A stretch of 64,000 bases of DNA from Tindallia magadiensis (GCF_900113635.1 NZ_FOQA01000008.1:1-64000); one strand, 5' to 3'; positions 33,841 through 43,664 are shown, counted from the stretch's first letter. Numbers and translations: made by a program. The notes: generated from the sequence alone by a model not told the origin.

Positions 33841-34869
33841 TTATCCGATGGTGGAAATGATTTGAATCAACGGAAGCATTACGGTCAGCAAAATAAGCCC
33901 TACAATAAGAGAAAGGATCGTTACCAAGGTTGGCTCCACTGTCACCGTAATTTTTTTAAGCGCTCTGCTGGATTCTTGTTGATAAAGATCAGCGCTTCTT
34001 TTCAGAAAACCTTCCATTTCACCGGTTTGATTTCCCATCCGAATCATCTGAATCATCATTTTCGGCAATAAACTCATTTCTTCCATCGCCTGTGCAATAT
34101 CCATTCCTTCACTAATTTTATGACGGCAGGTTTCCATCTTTTGTTTGGCATACTCGTTCCCTATGGCTGATGTTGACAAATGGAGGGCATCATCAAAAGC
34201 AAGTCCGGCTGAAGTCAGCATATGAAGGGCGTGACTCAGACGAAAAGCCAACCATTGTCTGTTAACGGATCCGAAAACCGGAAGATGGTATTTCCATCGA
34301 TCAATGGTAAGGTTTTTTCCTTTGTTTCTTCCAAGGATTAGAAGGTTTAATACCAGCCCCATCAAAAGGAGTCCAAAAATCCCCAGATTATTTCTTAAAC
34401 CTTGGCTTAGGTTCATCATAATTTGTGTGCTGCCGGGAATATCTCCGCCAATTCCTAGTAATATCTGATGAAACAAAGGAATTACCTGAAGGACTAGAAT
34501 AAGTACAACCGCTCCCATCAGAATGGATAAGATAAGGGGATAGGCAACGGCATTTTTCATTTCTTTTTCCATTTCTTCCTGTTTTTCGTAATAATCAGAT
34601 AAGCGATAGGTTTCTTCATCCAGAGTGCCCGCTTCTTCTGCAATACGAAGCATTCCTTTCAGATAAGCCGGAAAAAAGGATTGTTTCTCCAAGGCTTCCG
34701 AAAGTTTTTTTCCTTCCTTAATTTCTTCCTGAATTTCTTGGGCAGCCTGTTTGAGTTGTGGATCTTTTATTTCAGCTGAAAGAATTTTCAGCCCGTCCAG
34801 AAGCGGAATACCGGATCGATAGACAACGGATAACTGATAACAAAATAGCGAGAGAAGACCTGATTTCAT
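33841..34869 (-). CDS. pilC: type IV pilus / type II secretion platform protein
   Basis: The 342-residue protein holds two T2SF domains (about 5-125 and 205-325), each preceding hydrophobic helices, with YRSGIPLLDGLKIL and LTSAGLAFDDALHL marking the repeats. PilC is the inner-membrane platform that couples the ATPases to pilin insertion. It is shorter than the usual 400 residues at the N terminus. It is the first gene of the operon; GGAGGTG precedes the ATG. Confidence 0.9.
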   Translation of the reverse strand: MKSGLLSLFCYQLSVVYRSGIPLLDGLKILSAEIKDPQLKQAAQEIQEEIKEGKKLSEALEKQSFFPAYLKGMLRIAEEAGTLDEETYRLSDYYEKQEEMEKEMKNAVAYPLILSILMGAVVLILVLQVIPLFHQILLGIGGDIPGSTQIMMNLSQGLRNNLGIFGLLLMGLVLNLLILGRNKGKNLTIDRWKYHLPVFGSVNRQWLAFRLSHALHMLTSAGLAFDDALHLSTSAIGNEYAKQKMETCRHKISEGMDIAQAMEEMSLLPKMMIQMIRMGNQTGEMEGFLKRSADLYQQESSRALKKITVTVEPTLVTILSLIVGLILLTVMLPLIQIISTIG

Positions 34870-35081
34870 CTTTTCACCTCCAAAATTAATACGACGGTAC
34901 TAGTCATTTTCCGAAACAAAAATCTCTACAACACAGTTATTATGCTTCATATCTACCCCCTTCCCCCAAGCTTAAGCAAAGAAGAAAAAATAACCCAGCC
35001 ATTCTTTGGAAAAAATCCTTGATGTGATACAATCAAGACAAGTAACATCGACATACTACTTACGCCTTGGGAGGACTGTTC

Positions 35082-36005
35082 ATGGAAGAAAAAAAAGGGT
35101 TTTGGGAACATATTGGTTCAAAATCAAGTATCATTGTTTGTTTACTCTTGCTATTGATTCAAATGTATCGGTTGGATCTTCAGGTAAGCATTGTTGGTAA
35201 CCAGTTGCACAACCTTGTCGACTCTAATCAAGTGGCAATGCTTTCTCATGAAATTCAACAGCTTAATCAGGAAGAGCCCATGGTTTTTAACGAAAGCTGG
35301 TCCGTGAATGCCGTTGATTTAGAACAGCAACTGATCTCCCTTCATTATGAGTGGTCTTTGCGAGAAGTATCGGAAGATGCACACATTGGCTTGCAAGTGT
35401 TGGAACTGGAGAAAAACCAAGGATTTTTTCAAGAACAGACCATCAATCAGTGGACAATAAAAGAAGCAGAAATGGTGGGGTTAAACCGTTTTCAGGCGGA
35501 GATAGAGGTTTCACCGACTCATGATTATCAGGTTCAACCTTTTTCAAAGGGTATGGTTACCACTTTGAACCGGCCCAGCTCTGTCCCTTATTCCTTATAC
35601 CAGCCAGCAACCCCCTCTATTGCCACGTATTCTATTTATCATAGTAATGAACCAAATTATCAGACCGGAGATAAATATATCGGCTTTCGACTGGACGAAC
35701 AAAGTGCTTCTAATGATCTTTGGGAAGAATATCCGGAGCTAAGGTATCTCCCCAAAACCGTCGAAGCTGAGTTTCGGATGAATGGTAAAATGTTTCAACA
35801 AGCTTTACGAGAAGAAGAGGAGGAGGAAGAATCGCTGATAAATGGTGAACCTTCTGGGGAAACCCTATGGATCCTTGATTTTCCTGCTCATAAAGGCAAT
35901 GCTGCTTTTGAGGATCTTATACTGACGGTGGAATATCACAATGGTATCCGTCTTTCTTATGATAAATCCGAAGAACTTTATTTCTTTTTACCGGAGTCTA
36001 TGTAA
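35082..36005 (+). CDS. membrane-anchored protein, paralogue of 56530-57456
   Basis: The protein of about 307 residues has one membrane segment (about residues 15-33) and an extracytoplasmic domain of about 270 residues. The segment SLHYEWSLREVSEDAHIGLQ aligns with TLQYEWSLSETTDEAEISLQ in the second copy, and both share the order helix, WSL block, YRAF-like block and EEE region. I do not recognise a family. GGGAGGA precedes ATG 35082. It is transcribed against its neighbours. Confidence 0.65.
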   Translation: MEEKKGFWEHIGSKSSIIVCLLLLLIQMYRLDLQVSIVGNQLHNLVDSNQVAMLSHEIQQLNQEEPMVFNESWSVNAVDLEQQLISLHYEWSLREVSEDAHIGLQVLELEKNQGFFQEQTINQWTIKEAEMVGLNRFQAEIEVSPTHDYQVQPFSKGMVTTLNRPSSVPYSLYQPATPSIATYSIYHSNEPNYQTGDKYIGFRLDEQSASNDLWEEYPELRYLPKTVEAEFRMNGKMFQQALREEEEEEESLINGEPSGETLWILDFPAHKGNAAFEDLILTVEYHNGIRLSYDKSEELYFFLPESM

Positions 36006-36074
36006 AAAACCATCCCTTCCAACCTTAAAGACCTGACGCTTGGTTTCCTGTCTTTGAGGCTGGGGGATGGTTTA
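36004..36074. terminator. long hairpin, copy 1 of a 70-bp duplicated element
   Basis: ACCATCCC...AAAGAC pairs with GTCTTT...GGGATGGT over the whole length. It sits between convergent genes and can stop both. A nearly identical copy in the same orientation lies at 41140-41211, so the sortase locus is bracketed by the pair. Confidence 0.75.
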
Positions 36075-36869
36075 CTGATTCAAAATCTTTTCTCTTCCTA
36101 CCACTACAAATCTTCCCGTATCATCATGATAAGAACAGGTAACCAGTGTAATAAATCGGTCCGAAAAATCAACGTCGAAATCAACATCGGTGCTGATCTT
36201 ATGAAGAGAAACCCTTTGCAGCTGATCTATAAAGCTATCCAGTTCCGTCTGTTGCTCAAACTCCAGATACTCATACCATGGAAAATCATTGCGAAGCATA
36301 TGCAACTCTGAATAAAATGCTCCAATAACGTGAAATTCTCTCTCTTCATAAAGTGTGATCCACTGTATTATCCTGTTCTCCTTAAAAAAAGTCTCATCTG
36401 TATATCTCAGAAGATCAGAAAACATACTGCCATCTTTCATATGATGGCCATAAATAATATAGTTTGAATGATTATCCTTAAACCGGCCATCGAGAAAAGG
36501 TGTTCCTCTAGCTGTTTTTTTATGATAAAAGTCCCTGTTGATATAATATTCCGGATCCTGCGGTGTAAACATCACCGGAAAGTCAATTTGTGTCCCTTCC
36601 ACCCGTATCCACCCAAAAATATCTTCATTCTCATTCATTAAACTTTCTATAAACGGTACCCGACTAGCCTTTTGATAAGCCGATGATAATGGTAGTTTTT
36701 CTGTCTCTTTCTTGTCTTTTTTATCCGTCCTATGCTCTTCCTTTATGGTTTCAAAAGTTTCTTGGGTTATATATGCTTCTTGATAGTATTGAAAAAGCAA
36801 AATACTGTAGTAACATGCGATGAGAATGCATCCAACGCCAGCCATTTTTTTGATATGCTTCTTCAGCAA
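36072..36869 (-). CDS. class B sortase
   Basis: The 265-residue protein has an N-terminal membrane anchor (about 10-27) and a sortase domain with catalytic His in IIYGHHM (about 140), Cys in LVTCSYH (about 243) and Arg in GRFVVVGRE (about 254). The extended helical N terminus and length fit class B. It cleaves an LPxTG-like signal and links the protein to a nucleophile on the cell wall or another subunit. Its likely substrate is encoded directly upstream, overlapping by seven bases. Confidence 0.88.
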   Translation of the reverse strand: MLKKHIKKMAGVGCILIACYYSILLFQYYQEAYITQETFETIKEEHRTDKKDKKETEKLPLSSAYQKASRVPFIESLMNENEDIFGWIRVEGTQIDFPVMFTPQDPEYYINRDFYHKKTARGTPFLDGRFKDNHSNYIIYGHHMKDGSMFSDLLRYTDETFFKENRIIQWITLYEEREFHVIGAFYSELHMLRNDFPWYEYLEFEQQTELDSFIDQLQRVSLHKISTDVDFDVDFSDRFITLVTCSYHDDTGRFVVVGREKILNQ

Positions 36870-37633
36870 TTCTTTAAGTCCCCATTTCTTTCCTTCTTAA
36901 ATATCCAAAAAGCACTCAATAGTGATAATATCACCATCATATACCATCTAGCAATTGGTGTTGCATCTCCTGTTTGCGGCAGTCTTGGACCACCAATCCG
37001 AATGCCATTTTCATCTATATAAAATGACTGTCCATCTTCTGTTGTTATTTTCGTATATCTTCCTAATGCAACACCATGCGGATCTTCAAGTATAAAGTAA
37101 GAAGGTCCACTTTCCGGATCTGGAGGATCTATAAATCTTGGTATTTCCGGATCTGGGTCAGTCGGAGCCGGATCTGATGGGTCTGGGTCGACTGGGTCTG
37201 GATCGGCTGGATCTGGTTCTGGGTCAGTCGGAGCCGGATCTGATGGGTCTGGGTCGACTGGGTCTGGATCGGCTGGATCTGGTTCTGGGTCAGTCGGGTC
37301 TGGATCTGGGTCTGATAGATCTGGATCAGTCGGAACCGGATTTGATGGGTCTGGTGGATCTTGGTCCGGATCAGTCGGATCTGGATTTGATGGGTCTGAT
37401 GGATCTTGGTCCGGGTCTGGATCCGGCGTTTGTCCCAATCCATAGTCTATTGTCAATCCGACCTCGTTTGGGTCCCATCTATCGTACTCTAACTCTACCC
37501 AATTATTACCCCAGTCTACGATCTTAAAATTTTTCGTGTTATTTTCAACGGAAGGGGCTGCAAAGGCAACCCCTATGGTTGTAACCATAAAGTAGCATAG
37601 AACAAGGGAAAATGCTAAGTAACTTCGTTTCAT
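36863..37633 (-). CDS. LPQTG surface protein with Pro-Asp repeat stalk
   Basis: The 256-residue protein has a signal peptide (cut near AFAAP), a short N-terminal domain, and a long stalk of D-P-x repeats (about residues 80-165). The C-terminal sorting signal is LPQTG (about 217-221), a hydrophobic stretch and a basic tail (KKERNGDLKNC). The stalk should span the cell wall. It is coupled to the sortase gene by overlap, so it is the obvious substrate. The stalk DNA is repetitive and could vary in length. Confidence 0.85.
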   Translation of the reverse strand: MKRSYLAFSLVLCYFMVTTIGVAFAAPSVENNTKNFKIVDWGNNWVELEYDRWDPNEVGLTIDYGLGQTPDPDPDQDPSDPSNPDPTDPDQDPPDPSNPVPTDPDLSDPDPDPTDPEPDPADPDPVDPDPSDPAPTDPEPDPADPDPVDPDPSDPAPTDPDPEIPRFIDPPDPESGPSYFILEDPHGVALGRYTKITTEDGQSFYIDENGIRIGGPRLPQTGDATPIARWYMMVILSLLSAFWIFKKERNGDLKNC

Positions 37634-37650
37634 TTATATCACCCCTTCGA

Positions 37651-40071
37651 TTAAGCATCTGGTATTCCCCCACCACCTGATCCAGGATCTTTAATTGGCT
37701 CTAGCCTCCATTCATTTACTTTATCAAAATCACTTCCTTCCGGTATTTCAACTCTTATTCTGATCCGATCCTTCGGTTTTAATTCTAAACTTCCTTCTTT
37801 CTTCACCGGTTCACCATTTTCATCGATAGTTTCAAAGATCACGGTTCCCAAGCCTGGATTTTGAGAAGTTTCTGATGTTCCTTCTTCCTCGACTTCAATA
37901 ATCTTTGTTTCTATTCCCCTAGGAGTATCTTTATCGTAGTCATCAACCCAACGATCAAAATCCTTAAAATCTAAATCTAGTCTTAGACTACCTCTTACAT
38001 TCATTATTAAATCATGCGCTAGAGGATAATCTTCGGGATTCGCACTTTCCCTCATGGCATAGAAATTTCCTGCTTGAATGGGTTCAATGGATCTTAGCCT
38101 GTAATCGGCATCCTCTTTCATTTTCACTCTTATCGCCGTAGCGCCAGTGGGAACAAGCATGTTAATCTTATCATTGTTAATAAAATCAGTTAAATCATCG
38201 ATGATTTTTATTTCTCCATCGCTCTTTTCAAACTTAATAAACTCAATATGATTTAATGCGTCTAGACTATATGTCCCTACTGTAATTGTATGAGGATCTT
38301 CTGGATCTTCTGTTAATGAAGCCTTAACTTCATACAGGTCTATACCCATCCCTATGTCCCTATTGACTAATAAACTGTTTTCATAAACATAAGGTTTCTC
38401 TATGGTTTCTTCCGATAAATCATCCTCCCGAAGTAGCCAGTCCAGCCAGGGTGCCTGTATTCTAGACGTATCAAATCCAGACGACTCCCATTGATGCACT
38501 TCCCCTACTACCCACTTCTGATTGTCTATTGTGTCTCCTTTGGTATTTATCCGATAATGAAGTTTTTCGCCCCTTGGAATCCATATAGATACTAGATCAT
38601 CCCAGCTTTCTAAGTCTGTAGCATCAATGATAGCGGACTTTGTAGAGCCATCAATACCCTTCCATTCCAATTCAATGTTTTTCAGCCCTTCACTTGGATT
38701 TTCATACCAACTTTCATCTGGATAAGAGGAAGAAAAAGTTTGAATGGTAACTTCATATTTCCCAAAAGTACCTGGATCTTCATGAGCGACATTAAACATT
38801 TCAAAGGTAATGTAAGGTTCATAGTCGTTACTCGGTGCCCGATTATTAGAAAAGATAAAAGATCCGGTGTAGGATAGTGGAAATGCGTCTTTCTCTGCTT
38901 CTTGTCTATACTTCCATGTTTCCCAGGTCCGGTAAGATGCAATATTTCCTAAAATCCAGTAGTGGTCTTCATCTACTTCTCCTTTGGTGGTAACAGTGTA
39001 CTGAACTTCTCCTTCCGGTAGCCAAATAGATAGCTCTCCCCAAGTATCTATCAATGTTTCAGCATCCCAGGACTCACTTTTTGCTATTCCATCCTCTTCC
39101 CATTCTAAGGTGATGCTTTCCATTCCTTCTAGAAATCCATACAGATTACACCACGGATCTTTAGGCATTCTAGAGCGAAACCCTACCAGCAGTTCGTTTT
39201 TTCCAAATTGGTTTAAATCTTCATTGATCGCATTAAAGAAAATCAACTCCAAGTAATGACCATCCATGGTAGGATCAATCTCTAAAGTCCCTGTATGTTT
39301 CAAGGGATAGCTTTCTATTTCTTTTTCTTCACGATTTCTCCATAGTTCAGTTATCTTATAAGAATCACCCTGCCAAAACCACTCTTCTCCATAAATCCAA
39401 AAGTGATCATCATCAACATACCCTTTGGATTTGATGGTATAAGAAATAGTCCCCTCAGGAACTTGGAAAACGTGCCAATCTTCATTTGAGTCAAGGTCAT
39501 ATCTTATGGAATCTCCATGCTCGTCGATCCATTCAAAATAAATTTTTTCTATTCCTTCGGCAGGTGTAGTAGAAAAGTCCTCAACCTTAGTAAAAATATT
39601 AACCATTATTTCTACATATTCCACATATCCCAAAGGTTCTATCGTTGAATCTTCAATGATCCAGGTATAACCATTTGCCATTTCGGATTGGTGGTACTCG
39701 CCTGTCTCACTTCTCAACCCAAGAATAGGTGGATGTCCCATAACTCCTAAGGCTATATTAATAGAATCTTGCAGTTCACTAAGAGAAGTCGCTCCCTCTC
39801 CAGTAGAAAAATGATCGCTGACCCTTACTTTTTTTTCTTCTATCTGAACATGTCTTTCTATCGTGCTTCCTTCTCTATTTTCAAAGGAAAACTCCCACCC
39901 TTCATAGTAAGAAGGTGCTGTAAGGATAAGGTGTCCTTGATTTGGGTATGTTTGGTCACTTTTTACTTCGTAACTTTCTTCTGCATAGACAGGGCTAATC
40001 GACGTTAATAGCAATATTGCGATAAGCGTCATGCTGATGATTTTTTTGAATTGCTGATAGGTTTTCCCCAT
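37651..40071 (-). CDS. large secreted protein of the sortase locus, triplicated domain
   Basis: The 806-residue protein has a signal peptide (cut near VYAEE). Three related domains of about 140 residues share G-x-x-x-I-x-x-E-W, W-x-x-L-x-x-x-x-P-x-G and DxxxWxxGE blocks. No LPxTG or membrane tail is present, and it ends GGGGIPDA. It may be held by the LPQTG protein or form part of a fibre. GGAGG lies nine bases before the ATG. The family is not recognised. Confidence 0.7.
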   Translation of the reverse strand: MGKTYQQFKKIISMTLIAILLLTSISPVYAEESYEVKSDQTYPNQGHLILTAPSYYEGWEFSFENREGSTIERHVQIEEKKVRVSDHFSTGEGATSLSELQDSINIALGVMGHPPILGLRSETGEYHQSEMANGYTWIIEDSTIEPLGYVEYVEIMVNIFTKVEDFSTTPAEGIEKIYFEWIDEHGDSIRYDLDSNEDWHVFQVPEGTISYTIKSKGYVDDDHFWIYGEEWFWQGDSYKITELWRNREEKEIESYPLKHTGTLEIDPTMDGHYLELIFFNAINEDLNQFGKNELLVGFRSRMPKDPWCNLYGFLEGMESITLEWEEDGIAKSESWDAETLIDTWGELSIWLPEGEVQYTVTTKGEVDEDHYWILGNIASYRTWETWKYRQEAEKDAFPLSYTGSFIFSNNRAPSNDYEPYITFEMFNVAHEDPGTFGKYEVTIQTFSSSYPDESWYENPSEGLKNIELEWKGIDGSTKSAIIDATDLESWDDLVSIWIPRGEKLHYRINTKGDTIDNQKWVVGEVHQWESSGFDTSRIQAPWLDWLLREDDLSEETIEKPYVYENSLLVNRDIGMGIDLYEVKASLTEDPEDPHTITVGTYSLDALNHIEFIKFEKSDGEIKIIDDLTDFINNDKINMLVPTGATAIRVKMKEDADYRLRSIEPIQAGNFYAMRESANPEDYPLAHDLIMNVRGSLRLDLDFKDFDRWVDDYDKDTPRGIETKIIEVEEEGTSETSQNPGLGTVIFETIDENGEPVKKEGSLELKPKDRIRIRVEIPEGSDFDKVNEWRLEPIKDPGSGGGGIPDA

Positions 40072-40107
40072 GCATCTCTACCTCCTTTGTTAAGGTATTA
40101 TCATCCA

Positions 40108-40989
40108 TTAATGTTCCGGTAGTACCATAAAAATATATACCTTTTCTATTTCTGATAGAAAGGATACCCGCTGCTCTAATCTGTCGATCTTAATAAGCAC
40201 CGATCCTAACTGCTCTGGCCTATACATAATATACCTGTCTTTATCAATGTATGCATGCTCTGAAATATGCAGCGTGTATGCATCCCTATTCATCCCTGTT
40301 TCTTCTTTGATCTCCTGATGGTATGCTTCTATAAGGGCATTAATATTACTTCCCTTTACATGCTTAAACATGCGATAAGCTATTTCATTATCCGTATCTT
40401 CTTCATCCATATCTTCTTCTTTTTCCAGTTCAGCACCGCCAACTAACGCTTCCTGTTCTTTTTCATCTTCTTGTTCCTTTTCTTCGTTAGTTTCCTCCAT
40501 CGCTATCTCTTCTGTTGCTTCTTCCTTATCTTCTGCTTTATCGGATGTTTCTTCTGATGCTTCTGTTTTTTCCTGCTCTTCGTCAGATCCTACCTTCTCT
40601 TCATTATCTTCATTCTTTTCATTGTCTTGGCTTTGTTCTTTTTCTGCATTTTCTTGTTCTTTTTCTTCGCTAGTTTCTTCCATCGTTATCTCTTCTGTTG
40701 CTTCTTCCTTATCTTCTGCTTTATCGGATGTTTCTTCTGATGATTCTGTTTCTTCCTGTTCTTCGTCAGATCCTACCTTCTTTTCATTGTCTTCATTTTT
40801 TCCATTGTCTTGACTTTGTTCTTCTTCATTGCTTTGATTCTGTTCTTCGCTAGATTCTTCCACCGTTGCCGTTTCTGTTGTTTCTGCTGTTGTCTCTTGT
40901 GAATATCCACCTTCGACTGGTTCGCTGGCAAAAACGGGAGATCCTATTATAAGAACGAAACAGACAATGAGTGCGATCTTTTTTTTCAT
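40108..40989 (-). CDS. secreted Glu/Ser-rich repeat protein of the sortase locus
   Basis: The 293-residue protein has a signal peptide (cut near VFASE). A long, highly acidic low-complexity region (about 25-195) contains two near-identical blocks (SEETSDKAEDKEEATEEI). A C-terminal domain of about 90 residues is mixed alpha/beta. GGAGGAG precedes the ATG. It is the first gene of the four-gene unit and may be a linker or calcium-binding stalk. The function is not known. Confidence 0.65.
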   Translation of the reverse strand: MKKKIALIVCFVLIIGSPVFASEPVEGGYSQETTAETTETATVEESSEEQNQSNEEEQSQDNGKNEDNEKKVGSDEEQEETESSEETSDKAEDKEEATEEITMEETSEEKEQENAEKEQSQDNEKNEDNEEKVGSDEEQEKTEASEETSDKAEDKEEATEEIAMEETNEEKEQEDEKEQEALVGGAELEKEEDMDEEDTDNEIAYRMFKHVKGSNINALIEAYHQEIKEETGMNRDAYTLHISEHAYIDKDRYIMYRPEQLGSVLIKIDRLEQRVSFLSEIEKVYIFMVLPEH

Positions 40990-41139
40990 GGATTACTCCT
41001 CCTTTTGTTTGCCCTTAGGCTGTTATTGGTTTATTAAATATATATTGCAAAATCGGAAAATTTTGAAACACATAAAAATATTATACTCCTTTTCTATTTA
41101 TAACACAATATAAATTACGTCTATATCCCGCTTTGCTCT

Positions 41140-41211
41140 AAAAAACCATCCCTTCCAACCTTAAAGACCTGACGCTTGGTTTCCTGTCTTTGAGGCTGGG
41201 GGGATGGGTTT
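41140..41211. terminator. long hairpin, copy 2 of the 70-bp element
   Basis: It is almost the same sequence as 36004-36074. It lies 50 bp past the CoA-transferase stop codon on the minus strand and would end the catabolic operon, while insulating the sortase locus that starts at 40989. Confidence 0.75.
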
Positions 41212-41261
41212 CAAAGTTGCTTTTTGCGATGTTTTGGATGCTTTATTTTGCTTCTCTTCGC

Positions 41262-42449
41262 TTATAAGATCTTGTTTTCTTTTAACTTTTCGATCTCTTC
41301 GTCCTGATAGTTAAAGTATTCTTTTAATATTTCTTCTGTATGCTCTCCTAAAAGTGGAGCGGGTCGACGAATTTTTCCGGGTGTATCGCTAAGCTTCACC
41401 GGTATTCCTGGAACTCTCATTTTACCTGCTTTTGGATGATCCATTTCCAGAATCATTTCCCTTGCTTTTACCTGAGGATCTTCTAATACTTTGTCGATGG
41501 TATTGATGGGCCCATTGGGTACGCCGGCTTCGTCCAGTATGTCCTGCCATTGAGCCGTAGTTTTCTTTTGTGTGATCTCTTCCAGGATTGGTTTAAGAGC
41601 GGAGTGATTTTCGTTTCTGAGTGGATTCGTCTTAAATCTTGGATCGTCACTAAGGTCTGAATGATCCATGGCCTGACAGAGTTTTTTCCATAAAGCATCG
41701 TTACCTGCCGCAATCATGATTTCGCCGTCCTGGGTTTCGAAGGTTTCAAAAGGAACAATGGCTGGATGTCGATTACCTTGAGGTTGTGGGATTTCTCCGG
41801 TTACCACGTGCCGTGCAATGGCATTTTCAAGAATCGCTACTTGAGAGTCTAACATCGCCACATCTACTTTTTGTCCTTGCCCTGTTTCTTTAACCCGGTA
41901 TAAGGCGGAAAGAATACCGATAGCCGTAAACATACCGGCATTAATATCTCCGATGGAGGTTCCTACTCTGGTAGGTTTTCCATTTTCCTGACCGGTGATG
42001 CTCATTATTCCGCCCATTGCTTGTACTACAGCATCATAGGCTGCTCTTTTGCTGTAAGGACCTGTATGACCAAAACCGGAGGATGCCGCATAAATCAGTT
42101 TTGGATTTATTTCTTTTAGGGTTTCGTATCCCAGGCCCAGTTTTTCCATGGTTCCCGGACGAAAATTTTCGACTACTACGTCTACTTTTTTAATTAAATC
42201 CTTAAAGATTTTTTTCCCTTCTTCTTCTTTCAGATTTAGGGTAATGCTTCGTTTATTCCGATTTAGGCTCATAAAGTAGGCACTTTCTTCTTCCACATAA
42301 GGACCAAAGGCTCTGGAATCGTCTCCCATTCCCGGCATTTCTATTTTAATAATATCGGCTCCCAAATCGCCTAAGATCATGGTAGCATAAGGTCCTGCCA
42401 AAACTCGGGTCAGGTCCAGCACTTTTACATTTTCCAATGCGTACTCCAT
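41262..42449 (-). CDS. class III CoA-transferase (CaiB/BaiF family)
   Basis: The 395-residue protein begins ALENVKVLDLTRVLAGPYAT and has NKRSITLNLK, VVENFRPGTMEKLGLGYE (catalytic Asp region) and GFGHTGPY, all CaiB/Frc hallmarks. The family moves CoA between carboxylates such as oxalate/formate, carnitine or bile acids. The last gene of the oxamate/ureide locus, it may activate a carboxylate product of the pathway (inference). The true CoA donor cannot be read from sequence. Confidence 0.88.
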   Translation of the reverse strand: MEYALENVKVLDLTRVLAGPYATMILGDLGADIIKIEMPGMGDDSRAFGPYVEEESAYFMSLNRNKRSITLNLKEEEGKKIFKDLIKKVDVVVENFRPGTMEKLGLGYETLKEINPKLIYAASSGFGHTGPYSKRAAYDAVVQAMGGIMSITGQENGKPTRVGTSIGDINAGMFTAIGILSALYRVKETGQGQKVDVAMLDSQVAILENAIARHVVTGEIPQPQGNRHPAIVPFETFETQDGEIMIAAGNDALWKKLCQAMDHSDLSDDPRFKTNPLRNENHSALKPILEEITQKKTTAQWQDILDEAGVPNGPINTIDKVLEDPQVKAREMILEMDHPKAGKMRVPGIPVKLSDTPGKIRRPAPLLGEHTEEILKEYFNYQDEEIEKLKENKIL

Positions 42450-42677
42450 CTCATCACTCCTCCACTACATTCCATTATTTCTTACCGATGACTTTCCGTA
42501 TATTTTTCTTCATTATTTAGCCCATTTATTGCTTAACGGTTCCCATCATGCTTCTTTTTCCTTAGCTGTCCGATGCTATTTTCACTTGTTTAAGATATGC
42601 TTGATTACCTGCTTGATACCTGTTTGTTTGTCTATTTGTATACTGATTTGGTTATTTATTGGATTTCCTGCTTACCC

Positions 42678-43559
42678 TTACTTTTTTTGGTAAGGAATTC
42701 TTTTAGCTGGTTCGAAAGCGCAGGTTCCTTCGGTGAGAATTTCTTTATAAGCATCTACATTACGATCTTCTACATGATCAAAGATCATCGGAGAACGGGT
42801 ACCATAGCTTACATTTTTAATGGGGTTTGGATCCAGCTTTGCAGAAACAATCTCTTCTGTTCCTCTGGCCTGACCAAGGATCTGTGCAATAGGGCTAACA
42901 ATCATGCTGTGCCCAAAATAATAGTTATCACCGGCGTCTGGCCCTACCGCATTGGCGCCCAGCAGGTATACATGATTATCATAAGCTCTGCCTTTATTCG
43001 TAAGCTCCCATATATCAAAGCTTCTTAAGAGTGCCGAAGGTCTGGTGATGATTTCTGCTCCCTTTAAGGTTAGTACTCGGCTTAATTCTGGAAAATCTCC
43101 GTCATAGCAGATGATCATTCCAATTTTCCCTAATTTGGTTTCGATAACCGCTGTCTCTGTTCCCGCCGTTGTCCATTGTCTTTCCGTAGGAAAGGGATGG
43201 GTTTTGCGATAATTTCCCAAAATCTGGCCTTGATCATCTATCAATAAGGAACTGTTCAAAATTTCGCCTTTCTCGGAACCTCTTTCGTAGATAGGATAGA
43301 CCAGATGAACCTTTAATTCTTTACACAGTTTCCGGACTTCAGTCGTGTGACTTTCCACAGATTCTGGTAATAATTCATAAAACGCTTCTTTCGGCATATT
43401 CGGTGTAAAACCGGTGGTAATGCTTTCCGGAAACAGCAATAGTTCTGCTTCATGCTCTTTGGCGGCTTTTTCCATCCAATGGCATACTTTATCCGTATTT
43501 TCTTTGATATTATTTGGTTTAATTGCAATTTGCACGCAAGCGGCTATATGTTCTTTCAC
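42678..43559 (-). CDS. nitrilase-superfamily amidohydrolase
   Basis: The 293-residue protein shows the Glu-Lys-Cys triad: Glu in LLLFPES (about 44), Lys in YRKTHPFP (about 140) and Cys in GMIICYDGDFPE (about 173). Members hydrolyse amides or N-carbamoyl groups. In this locus candidate substrates are an N-carbamoyl acid or oxamate. GTG start at 43559 with GGGAGG upstream. A GC-rich hairpin separates it from the preceding cyclase gene. Confidence 0.85.
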   Translation of the reverse strand: MKEHIAACVQIAIKPNNIKENTDKVCHWMEKAAKEHEAELLLFPESITTGFTPNMPKEAFYELLPESVESHTTEVRKLCKELKVHLVYPIYERGSEKGEILNSSLLIDDQGQILGNYRKTHPFPTERQWTTAGTETAVIETKLGKIGMIICYDGDFPELSRVLTLKGAEIITRPSALLRSFDIWELTNKGRAYDNHVYLLGANAVGPDAGDNYYFGHSMIVSPIAQILGQARGTEEIVSAKLDPNPIKNVSYGTRSPMIFDHVEDRNVDAYKEILTEGTCAFEPAKRIPYQKK

Positions 43560-43620
43560 TCTTATTGCCTCCCATCTGTTGGATTTGATTGTTGTCAGAT
43601 TTGATTGATGATAGTAATTT

Positions 43621-43646
43621 GCCCGCCTAGTTTTCGCTAAGCGGGC
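43621..43646 (-). terminator. hairpin between cyclase and nitrilase genes
   Basis: GCCCGC and GCGGGC enclose CTAGTTTTCGCTAA. There is no U run on the minus strand, so it may only pause transcription or protect mRNA ends. Confidence 0.45.
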
Positions 43647-43664
43647 CTCTTTCTGTTTCCAGGA

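Noticed and set aside
37130-37430. Short direct repeats in the Pro-Asp region
   Set aside because: They encode the stalk of the LPQTG protein; there is no spacer structure.
37129-37527. Open frames in both strands across the Pro-Asp stalk
   Set aside because: They arise from the low-complexity repeat and lack start signals.
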